DNA from: Streptomyces sp. TLI_146
GTDB taxonomy: Bacteria; Actinomycetota; Actinomycetes; Streptomycetales; Streptomycetaceae
Reading direction: 5' to 3'
Assembly: GCF_002846415.1 (NCBI RefSeq)
Contig: NZ_PJMX01000001.1
Span: 8,680,001-8,744,000, forward strand
DNA: 64,000 bases
Of the stretch, positions 33,086 to 41,434 are shown one piece after another. The position numbers were made by a program, and so were the translations under genes. How positions within the stretch are numbered: the first letter of the stretch is position 1; the number at the start of each line of letters is the position of its first letter. The notes under the pieces were generated by a model that was not told the DNA's origin, ran no database searches, and saw nothing but the letters and a program-made list of their open reading frames with translations.

Positions 33086-33652
33086 ATGAACCTCAGCCTC
33101 AGCCGGACGCTCACGCTCGCGGCGACGACGGCCGCGGCCGTCACCATGACCCTCCTCATGCCGGCCACCGCCTCCACGGCGACGGCCGCCGGCACCGCCT
33201 CCGGCGGCCTGACGTTCGAGCAGGTGCCCGGAGCGGCCTCCACCATGAAGTACGTCAAGAACAAGAAGAGCGGCAAGTGCCTGACGGTGTACCGGGCGAG
33301 CAAGGCCAACAACGCCACGGTCAACCAGTACAGGTGCCAGGGCGCCGCCAACCAGCGCTGGAACATGGAGTGGACCGGCGGACTCAGCTATGCGCTGCGC
33401 AACGCCAACAGCAACAAGTGCCTCACCGTGCACGGGGCGAGCAAGGCCAACGGTGCGGCCATTGACCAGTACACCTGTGTCGGCGAGGCCAACCAGGCCT
33501 TCTACATCAACATTTCCAAGCCCCACAAGACGGAGATGCGCCCCTCCCACACGCGTAAGTGCCTGGATGTCCAGGGCGGCAGCACCGCGGACAACGGCCG
33601 CGTCATCCAGTGGTCGTGCAACGGTCGCAGTAACCAGTCCTGGAGCTACTGA
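33086..33652 (+). CDS. Secreted ricin-type beta-trefoil lectin, second of a tandem pair
   Basis: The 188-residue precursor begins two bases after the upstream stop. Residues 1-35 are a Sec signal (LTLAATTAAAVTMTLLMPAT). The trefoil (about 50-188) contains YVKNKKSGKCLTVYRASKAN, ANSNKCLTVHGASKANGAAI and THTRKCLDVQGGSTADNGRV-type repeats with NQRW, NQAF and NQSW. It is clearly homologous to the upstream lectin (shared CNGRSNQ near both C-termini) and arose by tandem duplication. Two secreted lectins from one transcript could form a heteromer or widen glycan range. Confidence 0.85.
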   Translation: MNLSLSRTLTLAATTAAAVTMTLLMPATASTATAAGTASGGLTFEQVPGAASTMKYVKNKKSGKCLTVYRASKANNATVNQYRCQGAANQRWNMEWTGGLSYALRNANSNKCLTVHGASKANGAAIDQYTCVGEANQAFYINISKPHKTEMRPSHTRKCLDVQGGSTADNGRVIQWSCNGRSNQSWSY

Positions 33653-33789
33653 ACACCCCGCCCCTTCCCGTTCCCCGGCCCCGGTCGGCGCTTCCCCCGA
33701 GCGCCCGGCCGGGGCTCTGCGCCTAGGCACTGTCCGGTGGGTGGAAGGCCATCACGAGCTACCGGACACGCCAGCGGCTGCAGCGTCTC

Positions 33790-34179
33790 GCCCTGACCGG
33801 CCAGGGCATCATTGCGCTCGGTAAGGTAGCTGATCAGGCCGTCCACGCCATCGTGAGTGACCTTCTCGTTGAACACCTGCTGGTACGTCTGGACCAACCA
33901 CGCACCCTCAGTGTTCAGGTCGTAAACCAGCCAGCCCTGCGCCGTCTTGTACAAGCGGTAGGCGATCTGCATCGGCTGGCTGTTAGCCATCACCACTGTG
34001 CCCACCACGACGTCTGTGTCTCCCGGCCCCATACGGAACGGCCGGTATTGACTCGGCGACGGATCCGGCAGCTGTTGCGCGACCGCGCGCGCATATGTAT
34101 GGACTAGCAACCGCGAAACCTGGTCGATCAATTGCTCTTGCTGCGAACGTGTCGCCGCATTCCAGTGACGGCCCGCCAT
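33790..34179 (-). pseudogene. MlaC-like (Ttg2D) phospholipid-binding protein, C-terminal fragment
   Basis: The frame from ATG 34179 reads GRHWNAATRSQQEQLIDQVS, RLLVHTYARAVAQ, GDTDVVVGTVV, QIAYRLYKTAQGWLVYDLNT, EGAWLVQTYQQVFNE and DGVDGLISYLTERN. This follows E. coli MlaC from about residue 90 to near its end, with the same spacing. MlaC shuttles phospholipids between inner and outer membranes in Gram-negative bacteria. The N-terminal third and export signal are missing and no mlaABDEF genes accompany it. Sampled GC is about 60%, below the flanking lectin genes. The fragment looks foreign. The coding frame continues to 33646 with non-family sequence. Confidence 0.65.
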
Positions 34180-34395
34180 GATGCCCGGCGTGGCCCTGGT
34201 CCGGTCCTTGCGGAGAGGTATCAGGAAACGCGGTGGGGTGTGCCGGGGCCCGGAGTTCCGTCACGACCATGGCCCGTGCGGGTGCGCGGGTCATGTCCAC
34301 CGGGTCCCGGCACCGGATCAGGGTCGCACGACCGCAGTAGGCGGGTGCGTCCCAGGGGTCGTGGTTGGTGAGGGCCGCCTGCGCTGGGGGCCTTG

Positions 34396-35240
34396 GGGGT
34401 TATCCGAGGTTGATGGTGCCTTCGGCTTCGGAAGGCTCGTAGGCGTCCTTGCCGGGGTAGGTGACGGTGTAGGGGCCGGTGAGGTGGCTGGTGTCGATGA
34501 CTGCGGTGTCAGGGTTGAGCGGCAGCCACAGGTCGGCGGTGTGGTTGACGCGGTCGTCGGTTCCGGTGGTGGCGGTACCCAGGTCGAGGCCGCTGGCGGA
34601 GGTGAAGCGCAGGGGTGGTGACGGGGGCGCCGTCGGCGGTGGTCAGACGGCGGTCAGGCCCGGGACGAGGAGCGGGGCCAGGGCGTGGGGGTGGCTGGTC
34701 TCTTCGAGGCGCTGGGGTGTGTGCCGATGGGGGCGGCGACCGTGATGGCGACGGCGGTGCCCGGCAGGTCGGAGCCGCGGGAGGTGTCGGGCTGGTCGAT
34801 CTTGTCTGCGCGGGCGACGCATACCTCGCTGTAGGCGGTGCACACTGTGGTGCCGTCGGGGGACACGGACAGCGGTACGCGAGGCGGCGCGTCCGTGTCG
34901 TCGGCTCCCCTCAAGGAGGCCTGGCGGAATCCCGCCTCCAGATTCAGGGATGCGGAGTCCCGCACGTCTCCGGCGAAGTCGTTCGGGCTCCGGGTCGCGA
35001 GGAGCTTCCCGTCGGGGCGGACCGCGATCCCGCGCCGGCCGGGGGGGTGTGATCCCGCTACGCCAGCCGCCCTGGCCGCAGAAGAGCTCATGAGGGTGAC
35101 CTCGAGAGTGCAGGGCGGGCCGGCGGCGGAGTAGGCCATCTGCTCACGAAGAATCGATTCGGCCAGCCACGATCGAGGGAACCCTCGTGCCGCGTCGAAG
35201 GGCCGAGGGCATCGTGGCAGCGATCGACAACGACATGGAA
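34396..35240 (-). pseudogene. Decayed WD40/Ig-like extracellular repeat protein
   Basis: The minus strand contains propeller-like pieces (GIAVRPDGKLLATRSPNDF, SLNLEAGFRQASLRG, PLSVSPDGTTVCTAYSE) and, after a frameshift near 34640, a beta-sandwich-like tail (RFTSASGLDLGTATTG, NHTADLWLPLNPDTAVIDTS, GPYTVTYPGKDAYEP) ending at a TAA at 34396. No start codon with a ribosome-binding site is visible and more than one frame break is present. It is probably the end of a larger repeat protein. Confidence 0.4.
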
Positions 35241-35252
35241 GGACCATCCAGT

Positions 35253-35594
35253 ATGTCCCTGCGCACTTTCACCCTCGCCGCCGGTGCCGCCGTGCTCCTG
35301 ATCGCCCTGCCCGGTTCGGCCTCCGCCGCAAGCGGGCAGTTCCGCTACTCCTACACCACGGCCGACGGTTACGAGGCTGTCGGCTTCCTCAACAATCCCG
35401 CCAGCGGCCAGTGCATCAACCTCGCACCAGCCGCATCCGAGCCCGGCTCCGCCTCACGCGCCCCCAAGAACCACACCGACGCAACCGCCACCGTCTTCCT
35501 CGGCACCGACTGCGAGGGGGAGAACTACTACTCCCTCAAGCCCGGCAGGGGGGCTTCCGACCGCCTCCAGGTACGCTCCGTCGTCTTCTCCTGA
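35253..35594 (+). CDS. Small secreted protein, paralogue of 21512-21859
   Basis: The 113-residue precursor starts at ATG 35253 behind AAGGA. A Sec signal (FTLAAGAAVLLIALPGSAS, cleaved near residue 25) precedes a mature domain with two cysteines in GQCINLAP and DCEGENYY. Strand pattern: FRYSYTTADGYEAVGFLNNP, NHTDATATVFLG and a terminal LQVRSVVFS. It is homologous to the product of 21512-21859, with the same cysteine positions and C-terminal strand. Function unknown. Confidence 0.75.
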   Translation: MSLRTFTLAAGAAVLLIALPGSASAASGQFRYSYTTADGYEAVGFLNNPASGQCINLAPAASEPGSASRAPKNHTDATATVFLGTDCEGENYYSLKPGRGASDRLQVRSVVFS

Positions 35595-35706
35595 TCAGTA
35601 CGGCGAGGACGTGCTCCAGGTCGGCCTTGGCGGCTGACGGCAGCGTCGGATATCAGGGCACTCGGCGTGCCCGATGTCACGGCCTGCTTCTCTCATGCTC
35701 CCCTTT

Positions 35707-36558
35707 TCAGCAGAGTCCGAAGGGTGGTGTGAGGTAGCTCGGACGGCCGTCGGCGGGCGGGGTGTGCTGGGCGATGGGCGCAAAAATGTCGCGTGGGAGG
35801 GGAAAGTCCCAGGGCTTGTCCAAAACCACGGATGAGATGAGCTGTCCGATCTCGTCGCAGCCGCGGGCTCCGTGGCCGTTGCCGCCGGTCACCACGGTCA
35901 GGGTGGTGTCCTCGCTCACGTGGCCGATGTACGGGTAGCGGGTGGGGGTCTTGTCGACGACGCAGCATGCCTCGCGTACGGAGACCGGTTCCAGGTTCGG
36001 CACCAGCAGACGGAGCATCCGCTGAAGGAAGCCCGACTGCTGTTGTGTGATCCGCTGCTGTGCGTACCAGGTCTGCATCTGGTCGGGTCCGTGCAGCTCG
36101 TGGAAGATGGGCTGCATGGCCGGGCCGATGCGCAGGTACCAGCGGCCGTCTGGGTAGCGGATGGGGGGCAGCAGGTAGAGCGAGGTGTTGTCGTTGCCCG
36201 TGTCCTCGGGGTCGATGGTGACGATGGTAGGCAGGTCGCGCAGGTGGTCGAGTTGGTCTGCGGGGACCTCGGCGAGCAGGTTCGGCTCGGTGAAGGCGTG
36301 CAGGGCGAGCTGTTGCCCGGCCGGCAGGGCGCCGGTGTGGTTGATCAGGGAGCCCGTGGCGAGCAGGACCTTCTCGGCGCACAGCTCGAAGGTGCCGTCG
36401 GCGCCGCGTCCCTGAAGGTGCCATAGGCCGGTGGTGTTGTCCTTGCGGATGCTGTGCACGGCCCCGCGCAGCAGCCGGCCACCGTGGGTGATGGCGAGGG
36501 ACTGCTGGGCGTGCACCAGGCGCCGCGGGTTGAGGTATCCGGCGCGTTCGCGTTCCAT
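35707..36558 (-). pseudogene. FAD-dependent DAO-type oxidoreductase lacking its N-terminal FAD-binding motif
   Basis: The 283-codon frame opens at ATG 36558 but lacks the GxGxxG dinucleotide-binding start. It preserves the rest of a DAO/sarcosine-oxidase-like fold: YLNPRRLVHAQQSLAITHGG, the second FAD contact VLLATGSLINHTGALPAGQQ, substrate-domain strands DDNTSLYLLPPIRYPDGRWY-like, ACCVVDKTPTRYPYIGHVSE, and the C-terminal VVTGGNGHGARGCDEIGQLI. About 140 N-terminal residues are missing, so activity is unlikely unless the product serves another role. The remaining frame is undamaged, which argues for recent truncation. Confidence 0.65.
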
Positions 36559-36640
36559 GATGCCTTCGGCGATTCACTTCTCCAAGCTGGTGGCTCCTGC
36601 TCAGCTGCTCAGGAGCGACCGGTTTCGGTGAGAAAGGACA

Positions 36641-36676
36641 GCTGTCGGGTGCCTGCGAACGCAGGCACCCGACAGC
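36641..36676. terminator. Strong hairpin terminator, 16-bp perfect stem
   Basis: GCTGTCGGGTGCCTGC, loop GAAC, and its exact complement. It lies 35 bases beyond the stop of the leftward SdpC-like operon (36711-37616) and ends that transcript. It may also insulate the oxidoreductase gene. Confidence 0.8.
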
Positions 36677-36710
36677 ACCAGATCCTTCGTCCCTCCTACA
36701 GCGCTACGGC

Positions 36711-37067
36711 TCAGTCACCGGAGAGGCGTTTGATCTTTTCGAAGGGGTAGGCCACAACGGCCACAACGGCCAGACCGTAGACCGCGAAGGCCATCAGCCC
36801 CCAAGGGGAGACCGATCTCCCGCCGCCGCTCAGCAGAACGCTGCCGATGGGCACGAGAGCTGCCAGGCTGAGCAGCGCTGCGCCCGTGCACCAGAACGCG
36901 AGCAGTTGGTTAGCTTGCCTTTCGAGTGCGGGATCCCTCTTCACTGCCGCAGGAACGTCGTATCCGATGGCCCTGTTGCAGGCCTGGCCGCGGTAGCCGA
37001 CGCGGGCGGCCAGGAGGCTTGCCACCGCCAGTACGGCAAAGCAGGTGAAGATGAGCACGTAGGCCAT
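36711..37067 (-). CDS. Small three-helix membrane protein, candidate immunity partner
   Basis: The 118-residue protein begins 34 bases after the stop of the SdpC-like gene and is probably co-transcribed with it. It has three predicted transmembrane helices (about 2-22, 55-78 and 88-110) with a charged loop GYDVPAAVKRDPALERQAN between the first and second. SdpI-type immunity and sensor proteins are also small polytopic membrane proteins with a comparable NR-IG loop, but this one is shorter and similarity is weak. Its position after a secreted peptide gene and before a strong terminator supports a role in self-protection. Confidence 0.6.
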   Translation of the reverse strand: MAYVLIFTCFAVLAVASLLAARVGYRGQACNRAIGYDVPAAVKRDPALERQANQLLAFWCTGAALLSLAALVPIGSVLLSGGGRSVSPWGLMAFAVYGLAVVAVVAYPFEKIKRLSGD

Positions 37068-37100
37068 GACGGTCTCTGTGTCTTCTCGTGGTGGGCGGTG

Positions 37101-37616
37101 CTAGCGGATGTACTTGATGATGAAGGCGATGACCATATTGACGGCCTTGTTCTTCACCCAGTTCGGCAGGACCTTCCAGGCCCAGCTGCCTATCTCGCCG
37201 CCGAGGCATCCGAGGATGGCGTTGCGTACGTAGGTCTTCTTGCCCGAGGCCTTGCCAGCTGCGATGTCGCTGAGAACGGATGTGGGGATACTGGCCACGG
37301 CGCCCTTCGCGCACCACGCCGCCGCACCGATAACGGCAGCAGCGATAGGAAAGGCCCTGGTTTGCGGGATGCCCGTGCCTGCTGGCTGCTCGCTCATGGC
37401 CTTGGTTATCTCGGCAAGAGCTTCCGAGCCCATGCCGTCCTCGATGAACTGCCGCTGTTCCGTGGTGAGAGGAGGTGTTGCTTCGCTTGCCGCGGCTCGG
37501 CGGGGCTCAGGGGGGCCTGCGGCACCGACAGCGTGGGCTGAGGTAGCCAAGAGCGCCCCACTGGTCATACCGGCAAGACAGGCCAGAAGTAAACGGCTCT
37601 TAGTCGCAGAAAACAT
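37101..37616 (-). CDS. Secreted SdpC-like peptide precursor (candidate bacteriocin)
   Basis: The 171-residue precursor starts at ATG 37616, five bases after AGGAG. Residues 1-32 form a Sec signal (SRLLLACLAGMTSGALLATS). A propeptide region with an acidic helix follows (LTTEQRQFIEDGMGSEALAE). The C-terminal 75 residues are hydrophobic: FPIAAAVIGAAAWCAKGAVA, SIPTSVLSDIAAGK, YVRNAILGCLGGEIGSWAWK, NWVKNKAVNMVIAFIIKYIR. Two cysteines bracket this core. The order signal, spacer, hydrophobic Cys-pair peptide resembles SdpC sporulation-delaying-protein toxins that insert into membranes. Assignment rests on architecture and recalled similarity. The processing proteins SdpA and SdpB are not adjacent. 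Confidence 0.6.
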   Translation of the reverse strand: MFSATKSRLLLACLAGMTSGALLATSAHAVGAAGPPEPRRAAASEATPPLTTEQRQFIEDGMGSEALAEITKAMSEQPAGTGIPQTRAFPIAAAVIGAAAWCAKGAVASIPTSVLSDIAAGKASGKKTYVRNAILGCLGGEIGSWAWKVLPNWVKNKAVNMVIAFIIKYIR

Positions 37617-37799
37617 ATTTTCTCCTGGTCGGAACTTCTGTGACAGGGACAACGGCCGCTGGTGCGCTGAGGCGAAGTGCGGCCAGCTGACCGGCCCCTT
37701 CTGCGCAGTCTCTGACGAGAAGTCAGCAGCGGGGCCGGCTCGAGCCCCTGATCTGTGATCAAGACCCTAGGCAGGTCGGCGTTCGTGAAGTAAGGCCGA

Positions 37800-37821
37800 A
37801 GGTCCTGATCTGTCAGGACCT
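37800..37821. promoter_or_regulatory. Perfect 9-bp hairpin in the SdpC-like upstream region
   Basis: AGGTCCTGA, loop TCTG, TCAGGACCT. It lies about 185 bases upstream of the SdpC-like start and between two near-copies of CGGCRTTCGTGA (37780s and 37840s). It could be an operator or an upstream terminator. Confidence 0.45.
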
Positions 37822-37859
37822 TTGACCCCAGAGGAACCGGCCAGTCGGCATTCGTGACC

Positions 37860-38330
37860 TGTCTGGACGAAGATGATTTAGGCGGTGATCATCGGCCTTT
37901 CTGGCATAACAGGCAAAGGGCTCTCGGTGTCCATCATCAAGTGCTGCCCGTCCACCCAGCCGACGCCCTCCCTCAGAGCCATACCCGAGGAATTGCGTTC
38001 CCCGAACTGGCCAACTAGGCTGACAGTGGCCGGGTACCGCCGACAGTCACACGCGCGGCCGTACGTACCCGGGGCCGTGGCTGGGGTGCCGTGTTTGCGG
38101 GCGTGCCGGACTTCCCTCACGCACCAACTTGCATCGCGCGGGCAGGGCTATGTGCTTGGCGTCAGCCCTGCGGTTGCGGCTCGCGGCGTAGTGAAAGCCG
38201 CGGGCGGTGCGCGAGACGGGCAAGGCCGGGATCGCGCCAATCGTTTGGGGAGCTCTGTCCTCTGCCCCGCCCTTCCAGGAGGCTCTGTTGTGCTGCCCGG
38301 CTGTCCCGGGCGGCACCACAGGATCGGGAG
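37860..38330. other. Intergenic region, no supported gene
   Basis: Divergent promoter region between the SdpC-like operon and the Tat-exported repeat protein. Frames here lack protein-like composition. The right end carries the GGGAGG ribosome-binding site at 38326-38331. Confidence 0.4.
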
Positions 38331-38335
38331 GGCTC

Positions 38336-40774
38336 ATGGACAGACAGGCGTGGTCCCGGCGGGCGGTGCTCAGGAGTGCGGGCGCGGTAGCGCTGGCGGC
38401 CGGAGTGGCAGGGGTGGGCTCTCCGGCCGTTGCCGCGTCCGGCCGGGGACGGTCGCTGGCCGCCGGGAACAGCTATCGCGTGGGGGCGGCGTTCGTGGTC
38501 GCAGTGGGCAACGACGGCGGGCTGTTTATGAATTACGCGCTGGACAGCCCTCCCCGCCCCTTCCCTTACACAACACCCATGCTGCCGATCGGTGAACCGG
38601 GCGTTGCCCCGTCCGGGGCAGGGGTGGCAGGCACTGTCCAGTCCGAGCGTCAGATCGACGCATTCGTGGTCGACAACGACGGCAGACTGTGGGTCACCTG
38701 GTGGAACTACACGACACCCAGTTCCGCGCAGCGCGCGCCGCTGACACCGGCGGGCTTCGCCCCCGCAGGAGCCGATCTGGCCACGGGAGCGCAGGCCAAC
38801 GACCAGCGCGACGTGTTCGTCGTGGGTAACGACGGGGTGTTGTACGTGCTGTGGGAGGCCAACAACAGTGCCTGGTCCCAGCCCATCCCCCTCACCCCCG
38901 CACGCTTCGCCCCGCCCGGTGCTGCTCTGGCGACCGGGCGTCAGGCGAACGACCAGCTTGACGTGTTCGTCGTGGGCAATGACGGGGTGTTGTACGTGCT
39001 GTGGGAGGCCAACAACAGTGCCTGGTCCCAGCCCATCCCCCTCACCCCCGCACGCTTCGCCCCTCCCGGTGCTGCTCTGGCGACCGGGCGTCAGGCGAAC
39101 GACCAGCTTGACGTGTTCGTCGTGGGCAATGACGGGGTGTTGTACGTGCTGTGGGAGGCCAACAACAGTGCCTGGTCCCAGCCCATCCCCCTCACCCCCG
39201 CACGCTTCGCCCCTCCCGGCGGCGGTGTCACCAGCGTCACCCAGCCGGCAGAGGACGGCTTCCAGCAGCTGGACGCGTTCGTCGTGGGCAACGACGGCGC
39301 GCTCTATGTCACCTGGGAGCAGAACAACAGCCGCTGGGCCGACCCGGTAAGGATCGCTGGTCCCGGGTTCGCCGCCCCGGGCGTCCCGGTCTCGGCGGTG
39401 TCGTACGACAACGGCTATGCGTCGGTGATCGTGCCGCGTATAGACAAGAGCCTGTGCGAGTTCCGCGTGACGGAGAAGTTCGGTGCCTGGACCGGCCCGC
39501 ATGTGCTCTCCGCTCCCGGGACCGTGGCACCCACGGCCCGCAGCACCATCATCCACTACTCGATGGAAGTGAAGGAAAACAAACTCTCCGAAGGGTTCAT
39601 GGCGCTGCTGAATATCGCTGGAACGTTTGCCGCAAAAAAGAAACCGTATGCAGCCGCCCAGGTGACTATGGACGGAACTCAGGCACTTCGCTTCCTTGCA
39701 GCCGACCTTCCGGGCTATCGGCGCCAGCTGGCGGACTGGGAGGTATGGCCGACGACGGGCTACCTGGCCGACGCCGGCCGCTGGGATGACGTGACTCAAG
39801 TCGGTGAGGAGGCCATCGGGCTGTACCGCAAGCTCGCTGCTGAGAACCCCGGCGACGACGAGCTCAGCTACCGCATCTCCTGGGCGCAGGTATCCCTCGG
39901 AATAGCTCTGTGGGCCAAGCCTGAGCTCCAGGCTAAAGCTGCGGATCTCGCCCTCTCCGCCACGGACAACCTCCGCGCTCTCAGTGCCAAAAGCCCCACC
40001 TACCGTCGGCAGTTCGCTGAATGGGCTATCTGGCCCACCGCCGATTTCCTCGCCCGGACAGGGCAGTTCGACAAAGCGCAGGTCCTCGGAGAGGAAGCGG
40101 TCGGCCTGTACCGAAAACTCGCCTCCGAGAACCCCGGTGACGACGAACTCACCTACCGCATCTCCTGGGCACAGATCGTCCTTGGCATCGACCTGTGGGC
40201 CAAGCCTGAACTCCAGGCCAAAGCGACGGACCTCGCTGTCGCCGCCATCGACAACCTCCGCGCTCTCAGTGCCAAAAGCCCCACCTACCGTCGGCAGTTC
40301 GCTGAATGGGCTATCTGGCCCACCGCCGATTTCCTCGCCCGGACAGGGCAGTTCGACAAAGCGCAGGTCCTCGGAGAGGAAGCAGTCGGCCTGTACCGAA
40401 AACTCGCCTCCGAGAACCCCGGTGACGACGAACTCACCTACCGCATCTCCTGGGCACAGATCGTCCTTGGCATCGACCTGTGGGCCAAGCCTGAACTCCA
40501 GGCCAAAGCGACGGACCTCGCTGTCGCCGCCATCGACAACCTCCGCGCCCTCAGTGCCAAGAACCCGACCTACCGGCCCCAACGGGCCGAATGGACCATG
40601 TGGCCAACGATCCGGTTCCTGGTCGACACCGGTCAGAAGGCACGCGCGATCCCCCTGGCTCAGGAGGCCGTCGACCTCTACACCCAGCTCAACGCCCAAG
40701 ACCCCGCCACCTACGGGTCCAAACTCGCCAATGCCAAGAAGACGCTTGCAGAACTGCAAAGCCTGACCGTCTGA
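38336..40774 (+). CDS. Tat-exported beta-propeller/TPR repeat protein
   Basis: The 812-residue protein starts at ATG 38336 behind GGGAGG. Residues 1-34 are a Tat signal (SRRAVLRSAG, hydrophobic core, AVAA). Residues 45-390 contain seven propeller-like units of about 50 residues with the core FVVGNDGVLYVLWEANNS and PLTPARFAPPG, as in PLL-type lectin propellers. Residues 440-810 contain TPR-like units of 95 residues (AQVLGEEAVGLYRKLASENP, YRISWAQIVLGIDLW, ALSAKSPTYRRQFAEWAIWP). Adjacent units are almost identical in DNA, so both arrays expanded recently. An exported fusion of a glycan-binding propeller and a protein-binding solenoid suggests an adhesin or scaffold; no enzyme domain is seen. Confidence 0.85.
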   Translation: MDRQAWSRRAVLRSAGAVALAAGVAGVGSPAVAASGRGRSLAAGNSYRVGAAFVVAVGNDGGLFMNYALDSPPRPFPYTTPMLPIGEPGVAPSGAGVAGTVQSERQIDAFVVDNDGRLWVTWWNYTTPSSAQRAPLTPAGFAPAGADLATGAQANDQRDVFVVGNDGVLYVLWEANNSAWSQPIPLTPARFAPPGAALATGRQANDQLDVFVVGNDGVLYVLWEANNSAWSQPIPLTPARFAPPGAALATGRQANDQLDVFVVGNDGVLYVLWEANNSAWSQPIPLTPARFAPPGGGVTSVTQPAEDGFQQLDAFVVGNDGALYVTWEQNNSRWADPVRIAGPGFAAPGVPVSAVSYDNGYASVIVPRIDKSLCEFRVTEKFGAWTGPHVLSAPGTVAPTARSTIIHYSMEVKENKLSEGFMALLNIAGTFAAKKKPYAAAQVTMDGTQALRFLAADLPGYRRQLADWEVWPTTGYLADAGRWDDVTQVGEEAIGLYRKLAAENPGDDELSYRISWAQVSLGIALWAKPELQAKAADLALSATDNLRALSAKSPTYRRQFAEWAIWPTADFLARTGQFDKAQVLGEEAVGLYRKLASENPGDDELTYRISWAQIVLGIDLWAKPELQAKATDLAVAAIDNLRALSAKSPTYRRQFAEWAIWPTADFLARTGQFDKAQVLGEEAVGLYRKLASENPGDDELTYRISWAQIVLGIDLWAKPELQAKATDLAVAAIDNLRALSAKNPTYRPQRAEWTMWPTIRFLVDTGQKARAIPLAQEAVDLYTQLNAQDPATYGSKLANAKKTLAELQSLTV
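38813..39262 (+). repeat. 150-bp tandem repeat, three units, in the propeller region
   Basis: GTGTTCGTCGTGGG recurs at 38813, 38963 and 39113, exactly 150 bp apart. Units differ by only a few bases, and the last diverges after about 39220. Each unit encodes one propeller blade, so blade number can change without a frameshift. Confidence 0.9.
39980..40600 (+). repeat. 285-bp tandem repeat in the TPR region
   Basis: CTCAGTGCCAA recurs at 39980, 40265 and 40550, exactly 285 bp apart. The first two units are nearly identical, and the third diverges after its first 15 bases. A weaker related unit precedes them from about 39700. Each unit encodes 95 residues. Confidence 0.9.
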
Positions 40775-40853
40775 GGGCTCACGCCCAAGTTGACGGTGCC
40801 TGCGTCCGCTCCGAAGCGGTAGCCGCCCCGTTGCCGACGCGGCCTATTGGCTC

Positions 40854-41117
40854 TTGACGCACCTGAAGACGTGGGCTGGCAGTGATCAGACTACCGCCAA
40901 GCAACTCAACGTTTCCGCAGAGTACTTGGCAGAGGTCAGACAGCTCGGCGCCAGAAGCGACGAGCGGAAGGTCTCCCCGGACTCGCTGACTCTGACCACG
41001 CAGGACAAAGAGTCACTCAGGTGCGCGCTGGAAGAGCTCATCCGGAGGCTGCACCTCGTTGAGAGCGGGCTGCATCGCGGGGAGCACTTGGACCTGGCCA
41101 ATTGGCCGACTACGTAG
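40854..41117 (+). CDS. Small hypothetical protein (weak)
   Basis: The 87-codon frame has a TTG start and helical charged sequence (EYLAEVRQLGARSDERKVSP, CALEELIRRLHLVESGLHRG). No ribosome-binding site or family is recognised. Composition is protein-like, but the call is weak; it could be the tail of a lost gene. Confidence 0.3.
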   Translation: MTHLKTWAGSDQTTAKQLNVSAEYLAEVRQLGARSDERKVSPDSLTLTTQDKESLRCALEELIRRLHLVESGLHRGEHLDLANWPTT

Positions 41118-41430
41118 CCGTCCCCGGCTAACCTCCGCGAACACCTGAGCAGGCGGTCCCGTTCGGCCTCCCGCCGAGTGAAACTTGCGCCAGGCTCCGT
41201 GCACTGCATGCGGGACTTCATCGCCCGCACCGCCTGTTGGGACCACGTTGAGCATCTGGTGCTCACCGTCACCCAGGCCCGCGCCCGGGATCTGCTGCCA
41301 GCGGTGGGCAAGGCCAGCGATCCGCGCTGGCCCGCGTTCGCCCGCCGTCACGTTCTCGATCTCCGGGCCGCCGGCCTTGCCCCGGGGCAGACGGTCAGTG
41401 GCGCCCGGTTCGCGGCGCAGGTCGATGGTC
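41118..41430. other. Unassigned stretch before the IS256 element
   Basis: A frame from 41178 reads FIARTACWDHVEHLVLTVTQ and ARARDLLPAVGKASDPRWPA, which looks like decayed coding sequence of unknown family, and is cut by the left end of the IS256 element at 41435. Confidence 0.35.
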
Positions 41431-41434
41431 GATC

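Noticed and set aside
38813..40600. CRISPR-like regular repeats
   Set aside because: Units are 150 and 285 bp, in frame and inside a coding region, with no spacers. They are protein repeats.
38162..40759. Open frame of 865 codons on the minus strand opposite the propeller/TPR gene
   Set aside because: Its repeats merely mirror the repeats of the real gene. There is no start signal and the plus strand has a Tat signal and ribosome-binding site.
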